Notes: generated by a model from the letters alone, not told the origin. Numbered from the stretch's first letter, positions 44,218-54,758 are shown. The stretch: 64,000 bases of DNA from Mycoemilia scoparia (GCA_027575805.1 JANBPU010000054.1:22847-86846); one strand, 5' to 3'. Numbers and translations are program-made.

Positions 44218-45642
44218 TTATGATAGTTCTTTGGGGCTGTATCCAAGCAAACTAAGCGTCCTAGAAAGTTTATAATCTTCGCCATTCCCGAGCCACATAA
44301 TAAAATTACCAATAACCCCCGAAAATGTTATACCACAAAACTCGGCTGTACCCATTTTTGGACCAAGCGGTATCTTTGCTCCATTTATAGGGTTTCTGCA
44401 TTTCTTTAAAGACAAGCTTTCAAGCAATTGCTTGATAGCTGCCTTGTCTCCAGACGACCTAACATTGTGGAAACCAGCTCGAATCATTATCTCAATATTT
44501 TTGGCAGCTACTTGGCCATGTCCATAAGCGTAACTAGCTTTTTTCTCTACTTTGGACCTATTGTTTACATCTCCAGGCGCAAATATATGAGGAAAAGCTG
44601 GATTTGCCAATTGCATTGTTGGTAAAATATTGATCATATTTGTAGTTGGGTCAACCAAATGCAGAGAAGAAACAGAATCCAAATCCTTGGCGGCAGCAGC
44701 AGCAGCAGCAGCATCCACCGCTAACTCCAGAGTCTCAAGATATTTAGTGTTGATTCTATTCCCAATTGTGCAGACCTGCAAATCGCTATTAAATTCGCGA
44801 CCACTCAAAGTTTTAAGAACTCGTGTGTTGACCTTATTGTCAAACACGATGTCAGGTGGGAGATCCAATCGTTCGTTTAGGACTACTTCGACGCCAAGAT
44901 TTTTGAGCTTGCATTTCAAGTCTTTAGTAAATGCTTCACTAAGATGTTCTCCGACCAATTTATTGCGGCTATGAGCCAAAACAATTTTCTTTTTTATGGC
45001 ACTACTGTCTTTGGCGTTGCCGGTAGTATTGTATTTTGCACCAATCTCTCCGGCCAATTCAACACCAGCACCCCCGCCTCCGATAATAAGAATACTCTTA
45101 GCCTTTTCAACCTCATCGTTGAAACCCTTGAGTTCCTGCATTCCATCTTCCTTTTTCAACGACGATGTTTTGGCTGGACTGTTATTATCCGACCCAGTGG
45201 CCAAGACCAAATAGTCAAATGGGACTTTCATATTGTTTTTCAGTACAACATGATCTGGATGAGTTTCTACCAGCTCACTACAGATGGTGACATGTTTGTT
45301 CTCGATCTTGGTACTCGAAGTACTAACATCATCGTCATCGTTACTATTGATATTTTCTTTGGTTGACGACGTTCTTGACGAAGAAGGAGAAGAAAGAGAA
45401 GAAATGTGAGATACGTTGGACCCCATGAGTCGGTCATACGGAACAAACAGCCTTTTAGAGAATCTTGGAAACACAGCACCATGCAATGCACCAATACTAT
45501 GGAAATAATGGTCACGCCTTTCAACCAATGTTATCTGGACATTCGTGTCATCATTTAGTTTTATTGAAGAAAGGGTGCGAGCTGCTGATGCTCCAGCATA
45601 TGAGGCACCAACTATGACAACACGGACCGTACTTGGAGACAT
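44218..45642 (-). CDS. FSP1/AIFM2-like FAD-dependent oxidoreductase, copy 2
   Basis: Intronless, 474 residues from the ATG at 45642. The N-terminus VVIVGASYAGASAART matches copy 1, and both share the block LVERRDHxxHxxGxLH. The second dinucleotide site is ILIIGGGGAGVELAGEI (near residue 187), and the FAD-binding C-terminal motif is HIFAPGDVNNRS (near 357). It differs from copy 1 by a Ser-rich stretch at about 80-100 and a nine-alanine run near 315. The predicted role is the same: NAD(P)H-dependent quinone or related reductase in the cytosol or at a membrane surface. The divergence between the two indicates an old duplication with both copies kept intact. The two genes share orientation and lie on either side of midasin. 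Confidence 0.87.
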   Translation of the reverse strand: MSPSTVRVVIVGASYAGASAARTLSSIKLNDDTNVQITLVERRDHYFHSIGALHGAVFPRFSKRLFVPYDRLMGSNVSHISSLSSPSSSRTSSTKENINSNDDDDVSTSSTKIENKHVTICSELVETHPDHVVLKNNMKVPFDYLVLATGSDNNSPAKTSSLKKEDGMQELKGFNDEVEKAKSILIIGGGGAGVELAGEIGAKYNTTGNAKDSSAIKKKIVLAHSRNKLVGEHLSEAFTKDLKCKLKNLGVEVVLNERLDLPPDIVFDNKVNTRVLKTLSGREFNSDLQVCTIGNRINTKYLETLELAVDAAAAAAAAKDLDSVSSLHLVDPTTNMINILPTMQLANPAFPHIFAPGDVNNRSKVEKKASYAYGHGQVAAKNIEIMIRAGFHNVRSSGDKAAIKQLLESLSLKKCRNPINGAKIPLGPKMGTAEFCGITFSGVIGNFIMWLGNGEDYKLSRTLSLLGYSPKELS

Positions 45643-45654
45643 TTACCCTTTTTT

Positions 45655-45662
<8 letters not shown>

Positions 45663-45686
<24 letters not shown>
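45663..45686. repeat. (TATATG)n hexanucleotide tract
   Basis: Four tandem TATATG units about 20 bases upstream of the ATG of flavoprotein copy 2, so in its leader or promoter. Confidence 0.8.
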
Positions 45687-46452
45687 GGTCTTTTAGAAAA
45701 TAAATATCAAGCGAATGAAAATAGAAAAGAATATTGGAATTATCTTTTTGCTTCGTTGGCAAAAGTGCGCTTAATTTATAGTTTCATGAATTGGCTAAAA
45801 GAATCTTAAAATTGAGCATAACGGTGGGGGAGGTCATAAGGAAAGTGTGACCAGGAAGATGAGGATGAGGATATCATGTAGCAAAAAATGTGAGGCGGGG
45901 GTGAGGTGGGGGAAAGTAGATTAAACCAATCAAGAGGATGTCTTGGCAAAATCTAAAGAACCAGCGGAAAATCCGTTTGCAATTTATTCCTGTTTGGACA
46001 TGTTTTTTGCTTATCTGATGTATAGCCAAACAAGACAAGACAAGCACATTCCGCAATCTTGCAATATATAAGCAATATTATCATTTTGTCAAGCAACAAT
46101 GCAATTCCACTATTATTATTATTATTACTATTGCTGTTGCTGTTGTTGTTTTTGTTGAGCAATTAATTGATGGACAAAACAAGCATAAAATAAGAGTGTA
46201 AAAATGTGAGAGAGAGTCAAGTACGATGATGATAATGATGATGGTCGCATGATAAAAAACCAATTAGAAACTTTCATTGAAAGTACAGAGTGGTCGTAGC
46301 TCTTCCTTAGAGTGTTGTGCATCACATTCGGTCCAACTTCAATAAGGTTCACTACTGCTTCATGGCACATTTACTAAGGGATAAACTCGGAATTTTAAGC
46401 TTCCGAAGCTAATTAAAATCTATGCACATAACATAGTTGCCATAATAAGCCA

Positions 46453-46683
46453 TTATTGAAGATGTGAGCTGTTGAATTTTGGTTCTATCCAGTCAAACTG
46501 GTGGAGGCCATCAAATAAACTCTCCGCAATTAAAAACCAAAGAGAAAGTTCAAGTACTGTAGCAAGACCAATATATAAATCCAAACTATATATTCCTGAG
46601 AATTTTTTATCATCGAACTCGGTACTCCTTAAGATGGAAATATTATCATCTGATAAACTACACATCCCGCCCATCATGTGCAT
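46453..46683 (-). CDS. Possible small membrane protein, uncertain
   Basis: A 76-codon frame starting at ATG 46683. The product has one hydrophobic stretch (YIGLATVLELSLWFLIAESLF) that could span a membrane. Codon use looks natural, but there is no domain, TATA box or close homolog I know. The plus strand over 46472-46759 is also open for 95 codons, though without an early ATG, so the coding strand is not settled. It could be a single exon of a larger gene or chance. Confidence 0.25.
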   Translation of the reverse strand: MHMMGGMCSLSDDNISILRSTEFDDKKFSGIYSLDLYIGLATVLELSLWFLIAESLFDGLHQFDWIEPKFNSSHLQ

Positions 46684-47011
46684 TTGTATTGGTCAAAACT
46701 GCTTATCTGATCAACAGGAGCCAGAATACGACAATTTTTTCCCAAATTGCAGCGCATAGAGATTGTTCCTCGTGACTTGTGCGTGTATATTTCATTTAGT
46801 AGCAAGAACAATATTGCTAGTCATCCTTGTTTTGCATATTATATTTTATCAGATATAACCTAAGCCTGTAATCGAGTTTTTCCTGCTCAACTTATCATTA
46901 CTGCTAATTCTTTAATTTCAGCATAAAGATTTAAATGTGTTTTATGCTTTTTATTTGTAAACAAATAAAATATATGAAGATGCGAAAAGTGAATAAAGAT
47001 GCATAAAGGAC

Positions 47012-47120
47012 ATGGGCAGTTATTTTTGAAATGTAATCGCTAATTTGGCTGTGATTGCATTGCCCCCTTAATTGCTGGCGGCCACCACCAAAAGTCATCC
47101 TTCAAAAATTATCGCCCATA
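47012..47120. mobile_element. Palindromic MITE-like repeat, family 1, copy 4 (inverted orientation)
   Basis: About 109 bp, from ATGGGCAGTTATTTTTGAAA to CCTTCAAAAATTATCGCCCATA. The core GGCCACCACCAAAAGTCA is the reverse complement of the left-hand core of copies 2 and 3, so this copy is inserted in the other direction. Confidence 0.8.
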
Positions 47121-47448
47121 TTATAATAAAAGCATGGTTAAATAATAATACACATACTTATAAATAACCTTTGGTTATAATGATAATAATATGTAGCGTG
47201 AAATAAATTATATTAATGGCCATGACGATTGTGATGTTGATAATCATGATGGTTCTTTGATGTTGTTTGAGATATAAGAGGGTATTAGGGCCAGGTTATT
47301 GTCGTTGTTGTTGTTGTTGTTACTACTACTAGAGATTTCTTAGAGATAATAATTGTTGTTAACCGGAGTAAAAAGGAGGGAGAGATGGAGGGGGGTATTC
47401 TTTATCATTCTTTGGTGGGTGGTTTTTTAGAGGTGAGTAGTGGAGTTT

Positions 47449-48010
47449 CTAGTACTCAGTGTAGTCATGTTGAAATGGATCAACATCACTAGACAATGTA
47501 TAATCAATATATCTCTCATACCCGCCACTTTTTCCTTCTGTAAGATTGTCATACCCTGTAGGCTAAAACATGAAGCCAAGAAGACTGGGTTAGTTTGAGC
47601 TGTTCATTGAATTTATGTGACATTGCTTTTATACTTACATAATGATAGCCATTACTATTTTGGGTTTCGTTTGGATCGGGGATATTGGGATTGTCAAGAC
47701 TATTAGGGTCACTACCATAAAGGCTGGGATTACCTTGATTGTGATAGTTGTAAGTATCTTCCTCTTCCTCTTCATATTCATTCCCTGAATCTTTGGATGG
47801 ATATGTGTACTCGCTAGATTCATTGTCTACGGAGTTATCTTCATTTGATTCATCGTCTACGGAGTTATCTTCATTTGATTCATCATGTTGATTATCACTA
47901 TCATCAGCGCAATCATTGTCATTGTTCTCAGGAGCATCAGATGTGGTATTTTGTTCGTAGATGTTAGAGTCATCGTCTTCTGGATAGTCGTCATCGCTGG
48001 GGTTGCTCAT
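47449..48010 (-). CDS. Small acidic disordered protein, two exons
   Basis: Exon 1 47639-48010 (124 codons) and exon 2 47449-47562 (37 codons plus TAG) flank a 76-base intron with donor GTAAGT and acceptor TGTTTTAG, phase 0. The 161-residue product starts MSNPSDDDYPEDDDSN and is dominated by Asp, Glu, Asn, Ser and Tyr, with almost no hydrophobic core. It includes an exact ten-residue tandem duplication (DESNEDNSVD twice). The C-terminal exon keeps spaced tyrosines (GGYERYIDYTL, DYTEY) and is less acidic. No known domain. The composition suggests an intrinsically disordered, possibly nuclear or scaffold protein; that is inference. A longer 5' extension of the open frame exists to 48076 but lacks an ATG. 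Confidence 0.6.
47825..47884. repeat. Two identical 30-bp tandem units in the acidic-protein gene
   Basis: The unit beginning GTCTACGGAGTTATCTTCAT occurs twice head to tail with no mismatch and keeps the reading frame, adding ten residues. Confidence 0.9.
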
Positions 48011-48322
48011 TTTGATACTGAAAATGTCTTTATAAAATCGAAAATTTAAAAGATAGAAGAGAAATGGCGACAACATTGACTAAGAAAATGTTTTGACTAT
48101 TTATAGATTTCCCTCTGGCCAATTAAACTAGAAAAACCTCTACCACCAAAGGCCCCTCGGCTCCGCCTTCCCTGTCCTTATTTCTCTCATAAATTTATCC
48201 TTTCTTATAAACATTGCTAAGCGAGTAAGCAAGTAAGTAAGTAAGTTAGTGTAACCAAAAGTCATTCGCTCCTCCCACAGCCTTTTTTCTGACAACCATC
48301 ACCGGCAACTCATCTCTAGACA

Positions 48323-48517
48323 ATGAGACATACTTGTGCTCTTATGCAAAATGCAATATATAATAGAATTCCTATTTTGGCTTCTTGCTTGCCTTGCCAA
48401 AAAACAAACGCGGCCAGCCTATTGGCTATAACCCCAAAAAAGCGAAAAGTTCAACCACCATCCACAGGAAAAGCCATATACAATAGAAACACACACCTTC
48501 GGTCAAGCAATGTTTAA
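48323..48517 (+). CDS. Short ATG frame with an NLS-like motif, doubtful
   Basis: A 64-codon frame starting at an ATG (MRHTCALMQN). It contains PKKRKV, a classical monopartite nuclear-localisation pattern, and a short repeated segment AIYNR at two places. There is no domain, promoter signal or homolog I recognise. A real gene cannot be separated from chance. Confidence 0.15.
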   Translation: MRHTCALMQNAIYNRIPILASCLPCQKTNAASLLAITPKKRKVQPPSTGKAIYNRNTHLRSSNV

Positions 48518-48838
48518 AGCTTGAAGCCGATTCATTGTACATTGCAAAGGATAAGGGAGTATGCTCCTGGTATGTGTGCTGAAGTGCCGCAGATGATGGG
48601 GGATGGAGATCACAGGATTATGAATTGCCTGGAGCCCCTATTTTACAACATTTAAATGCAACAGTATTAAGGACAGAGATAAACGATTTAGCGCCAAAAC
48701 AATGAGTTTTCTTGGTTTGGCAAGCTATACAATGTCGGCATTTAATAGGTGGTAATGGTTGTGGCGGCGATGATGATGGGCCTGTGACTTGGTGTGTAAT
48801 TTAGGCAAAAAATGTGGTGGATATTATCATCGACATCG

Positions 48839-48865
48839 ACATCATCATCATCATCATCATCATCA
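48839..48865. repeat. (CAT)n trinucleotide tract
   Basis: Nine tandem CAT units following two CATCGA units. Confidence 0.85.
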
Positions 48866-50467
48866 GTGTTTTTAGTATTGTGAGCGCTGCTTTGTTAAGC
48901 AAAGAAATATACCATATTCTTTACTCATACCCGTTGACTCAAATGACTAATGCCTGTATGATCCCTTGCAATTTTAACCCTCTTCACACGACTGGTTTGC
49001 AGTAAACACTTTGTTCCTCTAGAACATACCATGTGATCCCAGGGTATGATATGGAGATACGAAGAGCCAGCGACGGAAAGAAGGCGGCCATAGACAAGCA
49101 AATGTGCAAGCGCTCTGTGCAAATACGTATAGGCCGCAGCATGACCATAACACATACTTTGCCTGCCAAACACAGAGCATATGGCGCTATGACTTATAAT
49201 ACATGAACGGAGGCTCCAATAGGCCCATGAAGATTCTAGGGCCATCATCTTTGTATAATAAATGTGATATATCAAACAATAACAGCCTCGCTTATACTAC
49301 AGTTCTGATTGTCGATGCACCAGTAGAGCAGGCTGCAATGGGCGAACATTGGCGGTCGCCTTGATGATGCCAGCAGCGCTTTCCAAAGTAAGAAATGCAC
49401 TCATGATATGACCTTTTGCTTTTTGCGTGCACTATACTTCTTTTCTAGGCCAAAGCCGCTTTGGTCTGCTGATCCAAAGCACAAACACACACACACACGG
49501 GCTTAGCACGACAGAAACTTTGCAGCATCCCTTATACCATATGAAATCTTCAATCCTACTACTGCTGGTGGTACGGCTGCACATAATAGCACACAGGTAT
49601 ATTTCTAGCATCAGATGTTACTCAAAGGAAGGCGGAATTATACAGAAGCCCAAATCCATGGGAATCTCGCCTCTGCAGCTGGTATTCAGTATTACTTGTA
49701 GTTTGCCAGCTAGTTGGATGATTGGTCGCAAACATTCAAGTGTTATTAATGTCAGATGCTGATGAGTTGGCAAATGGCTTGGCCCAGCGTCTACACACCA
49801 TGGGTTAAGGAAGCATTTGAGTCACTCAAAGTAAAGCAATACATTAACGGGGATATCCTTTTTTGCACAGCTGCAGGATACGACAGGCGTCTAGACAATG
49901 TTAACGAGGCAAATCACACCCTTGGTTGTCCTGAAAGAAAGCAGCAAAGAGCCAAGCCTTGGTTTCTGGCAATGGCAAAAGTGCTTGCAACCAAAATTCA
50001 GCAGCAACAACAGATTCTGCTTGGCGTTGAAGTTGGAACTGCCAACTGATACACATAGACAATTGCGCTTAGACAAGACTAGGAAAGGTTTGGGCTGTCT
50101 GCTATGAACAAAGGCCCCACCATTGGCTTTATAGGCATTTCTTCTTATGCCGCAACGGCAGTAGTAGCTTTGTTTTGAAAGCCATGAATGAATGAATGAA
50201 TGAATGGCTGGAAAAGGTTGCCAATTTACAAGTATATATTGTTTATGAAACAGTTTATTAGAAATAACAACCATGTATGTAGTTGCGTGGACCCCAAAAG
50301 TTCCTCTCTGATACTCAAGAGGCCCTTCACCATGTGTGTTACGGCTATGATACTTCTCTTCCTGTAAACAAGCGACACCAAGCGTAGAAAGTCGGGCGCA
50401 TCCCTGGACAGTAGCAGGCGTCGTACACCAAAAGGCTCTCTTTGGCCCGCTCCGATGTCAGTACTGC

Positions 50468-50629
50468 TTAGTGACTGACATTGCTAACTATACCATCGCT
50501 AATATTCAACACAAGGGTTCCGCTGTGTGGGCAGCTGTAAGACAAATAGTCGTCTGAGCTGTCCTGTGGCTCACCAAACATCGCGATGACCTGATCCTTG
50601 GTCAGTCCGATAACCTTGCTAGCGTCAGC
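50468..50629 (-). CDS. Probable 3' exon of a small gene with an SmpA/BLIP-like segment (partial)
   Basis: Read on the minus strand, an acceptor-like TGTGTATAG is followed by 53 codons and a TAA. The peptide opens ADASKVIGLTKDQVIAMFGE and continues with a tyrosine/cysteine strand (YLSYSC) and a terminal LVLNISDGIVSNVSH. The layout G-x-T-x-x-x-V-x-x-x-[FL]-G-x-P, then an aromatic strand, then a D-G-x-V turn, resembles the SmpA/OmlA/BLIP-like fold of bacterial small proteins; this is pattern recognition, not a search result. Codons are more GC-ending than in flanking genes. The upstream exon with the start codon was not found. The in-frame stretch before it ends in TAG, which coincides with the proposed acceptor. 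Confidence 0.45.
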   Translation of the reverse strand, partial: ADASKVIGLTKDQVIAMFGEPQDSSDDYLSYSCPHSGTLVLNISDGIVSNVSH

Positions 50630-52511
50630 CTATACACACAGCATTGCACAATTGTTGATGCATTTTGCATGGCCATCAGACATATGTGAGATGCTACTGA
50701 TATTTGCAGCTATGGAGGGAGGGATCGAGGATGCCACCGCCGCAAGTATATATCCATCATTGCTTGCAACAATCCCCAAGCATCAACAGCAATGGCAATG
50801 GCAGCGTCAAGCAGAGAGATGGTGCATTGGCACCGAATGTATATTGTGCATGTACTAGGGTGTCATACACACATATGGACAGAGATCAAATGATAAGAGA
50901 AAGACAGGGAAAGGAAGGACAGGAGAGAGGGTATTGGAACGTAACATGGGATCCATCATGTGGACATTGGACATTAATTCCACACACACACACGCACACA
51001 GTAGCAGACAGCACCAGGTATCACTGCTCCTGCCGCTACTATTGTAAACTGCAGAGGAGAAAAGAGAGCAATGGAAGAAGAGGAGGGTGCGGGCAATTAG
51101 GTGCCACGATAGGCTTGTGACGTGGCAAAATATAGCCAAATTGGCATGTGTATATAAATTTAGGGTATGGGGAAAGGGGTCTTGTTTAGCTACTGAATAG
51201 GGGCCGCGATGTTGTATTGAAGATTGCCAATCAGTCGATGTAGTAGCCAAAAGTGGGAGGAGGATGCTCAAGAATTTGGGGGTACTCTAGAGAGAAATGC
51301 TGGTGGGTTGTGATAAGGGGGTGGGAGGGGCGAGAAATAGCTTTCTGTCAATGTCTGGGAATTTTGGTTTAACTACAACATTAATATTATAGGAAAGTAT
51401 TCCTACCATAAACATAAGGATTGGGGGCTTAAATATGGAAGCAAAAGAGGAAATGCCTCCACAAGTAGAGAAACAAAGGGACTTTGTGTGGATAGAAAGT
51501 AAATGTTTACAACTCTCTCTCTCTCTCTTTACAGAGTTGAGCCAAAATAACAATAATAATGACGATGTTGGTGATAATAAAAACTTACGATTCCGTGATG
51601 GTCAGCATCCATTATGATGAGTTGATTGTATAAATGAATAGAGAGATAGATAAATGAGTTGAAAGATAATAATGATGACTGCAAGTTTGTAGTAATATTA
51701 GTTGCGTAGTTGAGTTGCAGAGAAAAAACCAATTGGTATTTTTTTGTTAACCAAGGCCTAGAGAACCTGCCTGTTTTTATAACCTACAAGTGGCAAAGCC
51801 AATGGCTACCTGAGCACCACCACCAACGTAAGCCATTTTTACATTCAGATACTGATTATTCCATGAGTCAATTCAGACATCTTATTTTAAGAGGGCTGCT
51901 GATACGATTTGCATACAGTCCACAATTGTAAATCTCTCGGCTGCAGCATTGTGTTTTTGTGCGCCTCAACATTTAAACCAACACTGATAATTCCAATGCA
52001 AAAAGCAGGTCACATCGTGTTGCATGATTTGATAGCTATAGTGTTTATGTAGAGATGTCACGTCTTTCGGTGTCTTTGGAATTGTAGAACATTTCTAAGC
52101 AGTCAATTGGAACAAAGATGGTGTAATAAAAAGTAACTCGCTAGTAGTTTCACACACACATAAACATTATAAAGTTTGGAATGTATAATAGAGTAATGAA
52201 AACTCAGATGTGCTTAAAAGGCCATTCAAATAGTGCTTTCAATGAAAGTATTGAGAGAAATGCCAGAATATGTTCAATATATGTCTTAAGCCCCGACAAG
52301 TCACCAGTTCCTATTCAAATGTTCCAAGATACCGTGATTTAAATCCATACTAGGGTCTGCATCTGAATTGATTTCTGTGGGTCACTTGAACATGCCTCAA
52401 AATGCCACGCTCTCCTCTCCTTTAATGGCACTACTTTGGATTGGATTAATGGAAACTAATACAATAAGTTGTAAAGAACACCTTTATCAATTTACCAGCC
52501 TTATTGGCTAC

Positions 52512-52724
52512 TCATGCACGTTCTCCTTCAATTGCTTTAATCACCAAATCGTCGCAGCAGCAGCAAATTCTGGAGCAATAAATGCAGATGCTTGGATATT
52601 CAGACACATCAAATAAATGAATTGGCTCCAATTCATCGAAAAACTCTAAATTGGCTGGCCACAAAGGCATATATTTACTACTATAATCAAAAGCAACGCT
52701 GCTCATAAATGGGTTTGGTATCAT
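52512..52724 (-). CDS. Short ATG frame, doubtful
   Basis: A 70-codon frame opening MIPNPFMSSVAFDYSSKY with natural codon use and a cysteine cluster (CIYCSRICCCC) near its end. No domain or splice partner is recognised. The opposite strand is also open here, so this may be chance. Confidence 0.2.
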   Translation of the reverse strand: MIPNPFMSSVAFDYSSKYMPLWPANLEFFDELEPIHLFDVSEYPSICIYCSRICCCCDDLVIKAIEGERA

Positions 52725-52779
52725 GCACCTAGCTGTGCATAAATATATGTGGTTATCAATTTAAATGTGATTTTGCGCA

Positions 52780-52890
52780 TGGTTATATGGCCATATTTTA
52801 CAACGCCTTAGGCAAAATGGGTTCCCAGGAGCTGCATACAAAATAGCTAATGTTTGAGCTATAATCTGAGGTTCCGTTTCTGCCTAATTA
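52780..52890 (-). repeat. Dispersed repeat family 2, copy D (inverted)
   Basis: In reverse complement it reads TTAGGCAGAAACGGAACCTCAG, then CTCCTGGGAACCCATTTTGC, then CTAAGGCGTTGTAAAATATGG, in the same order as copies B and E. Confidence 0.7.
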
Positions 52891-53098
52891 ATGTCTGAAC
52901 ATTAGTGAAATCTCACCGAATAAATTTGTTATTCCGATGAAGGGTTTGGGTATGGCAATGCTTTCATGCCTGAGTTAAGACAAAATCTGCGGAATATTTT
53001 CAAGTTTTTTTGTAAAACAGGGAAATCTCAAAATAGCCAGTTTATGAATCTTTATACTTAATGTTTAGTTCTACTAAATGCCCCCAAAATATCTTGGA

Positions 53099-53216
53099 TA
53101 TGGGCAATAATTTATGAAGGGTGAAAGTTCACTAGTAAAACTGGACACCCATTTGGCTGTGATTCCCCTATAATCACTGGTCCCCAAAATTCACCCTTCA
53201 AAAATTATGATCCATA
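53099..53216. mobile_element. Palindromic MITE-like repeat, family 1, copy 5 (inverted orientation)
   Basis: 118 bp from TATGGGCAATAATTTATGAA to TTCAAAAATTATGATCCATA, with TA at both ends. The core CTGGACACCCATTTGGCT is the reverse complement of the corresponding core in copy 6. Confidence 0.85.
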
Positions 53217-53669
53217 TGGTGAGACAGCATTTGTCAATAGTTTGATATTGCTTGGCATCATAGATATGTAAATTCATATCCAGCAAAGTTAAAAGCTAAA
53301 GGTATATAGCCATAGTAACGAAATGTCGTGGTGTGTATGGATTTAATACAAACCACACTGGGTTTGCTGTGTCTGATGATTAATCGCCAATCGATCTCTA
53401 CATACCCTGTTCTATCGAATTGTCAAGATACCAGCATACTCTGCCAAGATGTCCTTAATGAATCAAGTTGGTAAGTTCTCTCGGTCAAAAAAGCAAGAAT
53501 CAGCCTGTGTCTTCCATCCTTCCTGCAAAACCATTCCCAAAGCAGACTGGCATTTTGGTTGAAGCCTTACTGAATATTGTTTATTATTTTAAGGAAATAT
53601 TCTGGAATTTATCCTTTTGAAAGAGACTCTTGCAATATAGTAAAAACTCACTTGACACCGAATGTACAA

Positions 53670-53775
53670 TAGACAGAAATAGCACCTCCTCAGATTTCGA
53701 CCTAATCATGAGCCATTTCAGATATAAATCCTAGGGATCCGTTTTATCTAAGGCCTTGTGAAATATAACCAAATC
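53670..53775 (+). repeat. Dispersed repeat family 2, copy E
   Basis: Contains GACAGAAATAGC, CTCCTCAGATTTCGACCTAA, TCATGAGCCATT and CTAAGGCCTTGTGAAATATAAC; together with copy B it best defines the family. Confidence 0.7.
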
Positions 53776-54728
53776 CAACTAGATTTTTTCGAAAGCAGTG
53801 ATCCCAATCTATTGACACTTACACCATTTTTATAGTATTATTATTACCATCATCATCATCATCGATATTATTGAGCTTAATTGTGGTTGGCTGACTCTGA
53901 TTGATTAGGAAAATGTGGGAATTTTTAGACCAAGAATTTCTCGGTTTATTCAGTACTGGGAACAGCAAGTGCACTGTTATTTTGGCTTCGTATTTGTAGT
54001 GCTATAGAAATGCAAAAATATTGAAAAGGTTAGTAATGGGAATCAGAATCCGCCTAGAAAAAAGGCCCCTTCAACAAGCTTTATAAAGTGTTATTACTAG
54101 TCCATGGGCTTATATATTTTGGCTTGATAGCGTAAATATCACATGTATAGTGAGTTCAAATTGAGCAGTATATTTAATCAGCCAACTAACTAACATGATT
54201 CAACTATTCATGATGGTAGGCGGAGTTTTGGTCTGATGGGTCGTGATAAAGCAGCTTGTCTATTGGCATAGAAGATAATATACGATGCTGCTATCAAAGC
54301 ATCATTGGTGATTAGGCTTTTTATTACTCTTAACCATTAAAGCATCATTGAATAATAAAAAGTGATTTATAGACCCCATAGTTTGCTATCTTTCTGTTTG
54401 ACTTTGCAATGTCATCAGAATCTATTTAAATACCCTCTAAGCACTCAAACCGACTCCAATACAGCTTTCTTTTGTGAGCACATCATATTTCTCTCAAGGT
54501 ACTCTTTTACTTTTCCTACCTTATTCCTTTGTTTTATCATTATTATTATTATATCTAGAAACACTTGCCAATACTACAACCACATCTAATAATAATAAAA
54601 AAATAGTAGTACCATTTTGTGATTTTTCAACCACAGCTTATAATAGTCTAATCACTATCTTTGCAAAGCAAAAATAACACTTTAACATAAGTCTTCTCTC
54701 GCTCATACAACGTACCCAGCCCCACCGC

Positions 54729-54758
54729 TATATATATTATATATATATATATATATAC
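54729..54758. repeat. (AT)n tract
   Basis: Nearly pure TA dinucleotide run about 290 bases upstream of the HECT ligase frame. Confidence 0.8.

Larger units (their letters stand above)
45643..47448. other. 1.8 kb spacer with microsatellites and a family 1 repeat
   Basis: Holds a hexanucleotide GTATAT tract (45663-45686) just upstream of flavoprotein copy 2, trinucleotide runs near 46110-46160, a region open on both strands (46453-46759) and a reverse-oriented palindromic repeat (47012-47120). Confidence 0.5.

Noticed and set aside
48600..48805. Minus-strand stretch encoding a cysteine/histidine pattern (KCRHCIACQTKKTHCF)
   Set aside because: No ATG, no matching zinc-finger spacing, and it borders a CAT microsatellite; not enough to call an exon.
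49051..49206. 51-codon plus-strand frame rich in Lys/Arg (MEIRRASDGKKAAIDKQ)
   Set aside because: Very short, no domain, overlapping open frame on the other strand.
51435..51617. 60-codon ATG frame with a possible 36-base intron made of a CT repeat
   Set aside because: The intron would be too short, and the frame is driven by simple repeats; no support for a product.
53451..53632. Mini-gene MSLMNQV.. with donor GTAAGT at 53473 and acceptor TTTTAAG giving about 22 residues
   Set aside because: Only 22 residues, an AAG acceptor, and no similarity to anything; start and donor probably coincide by chance.
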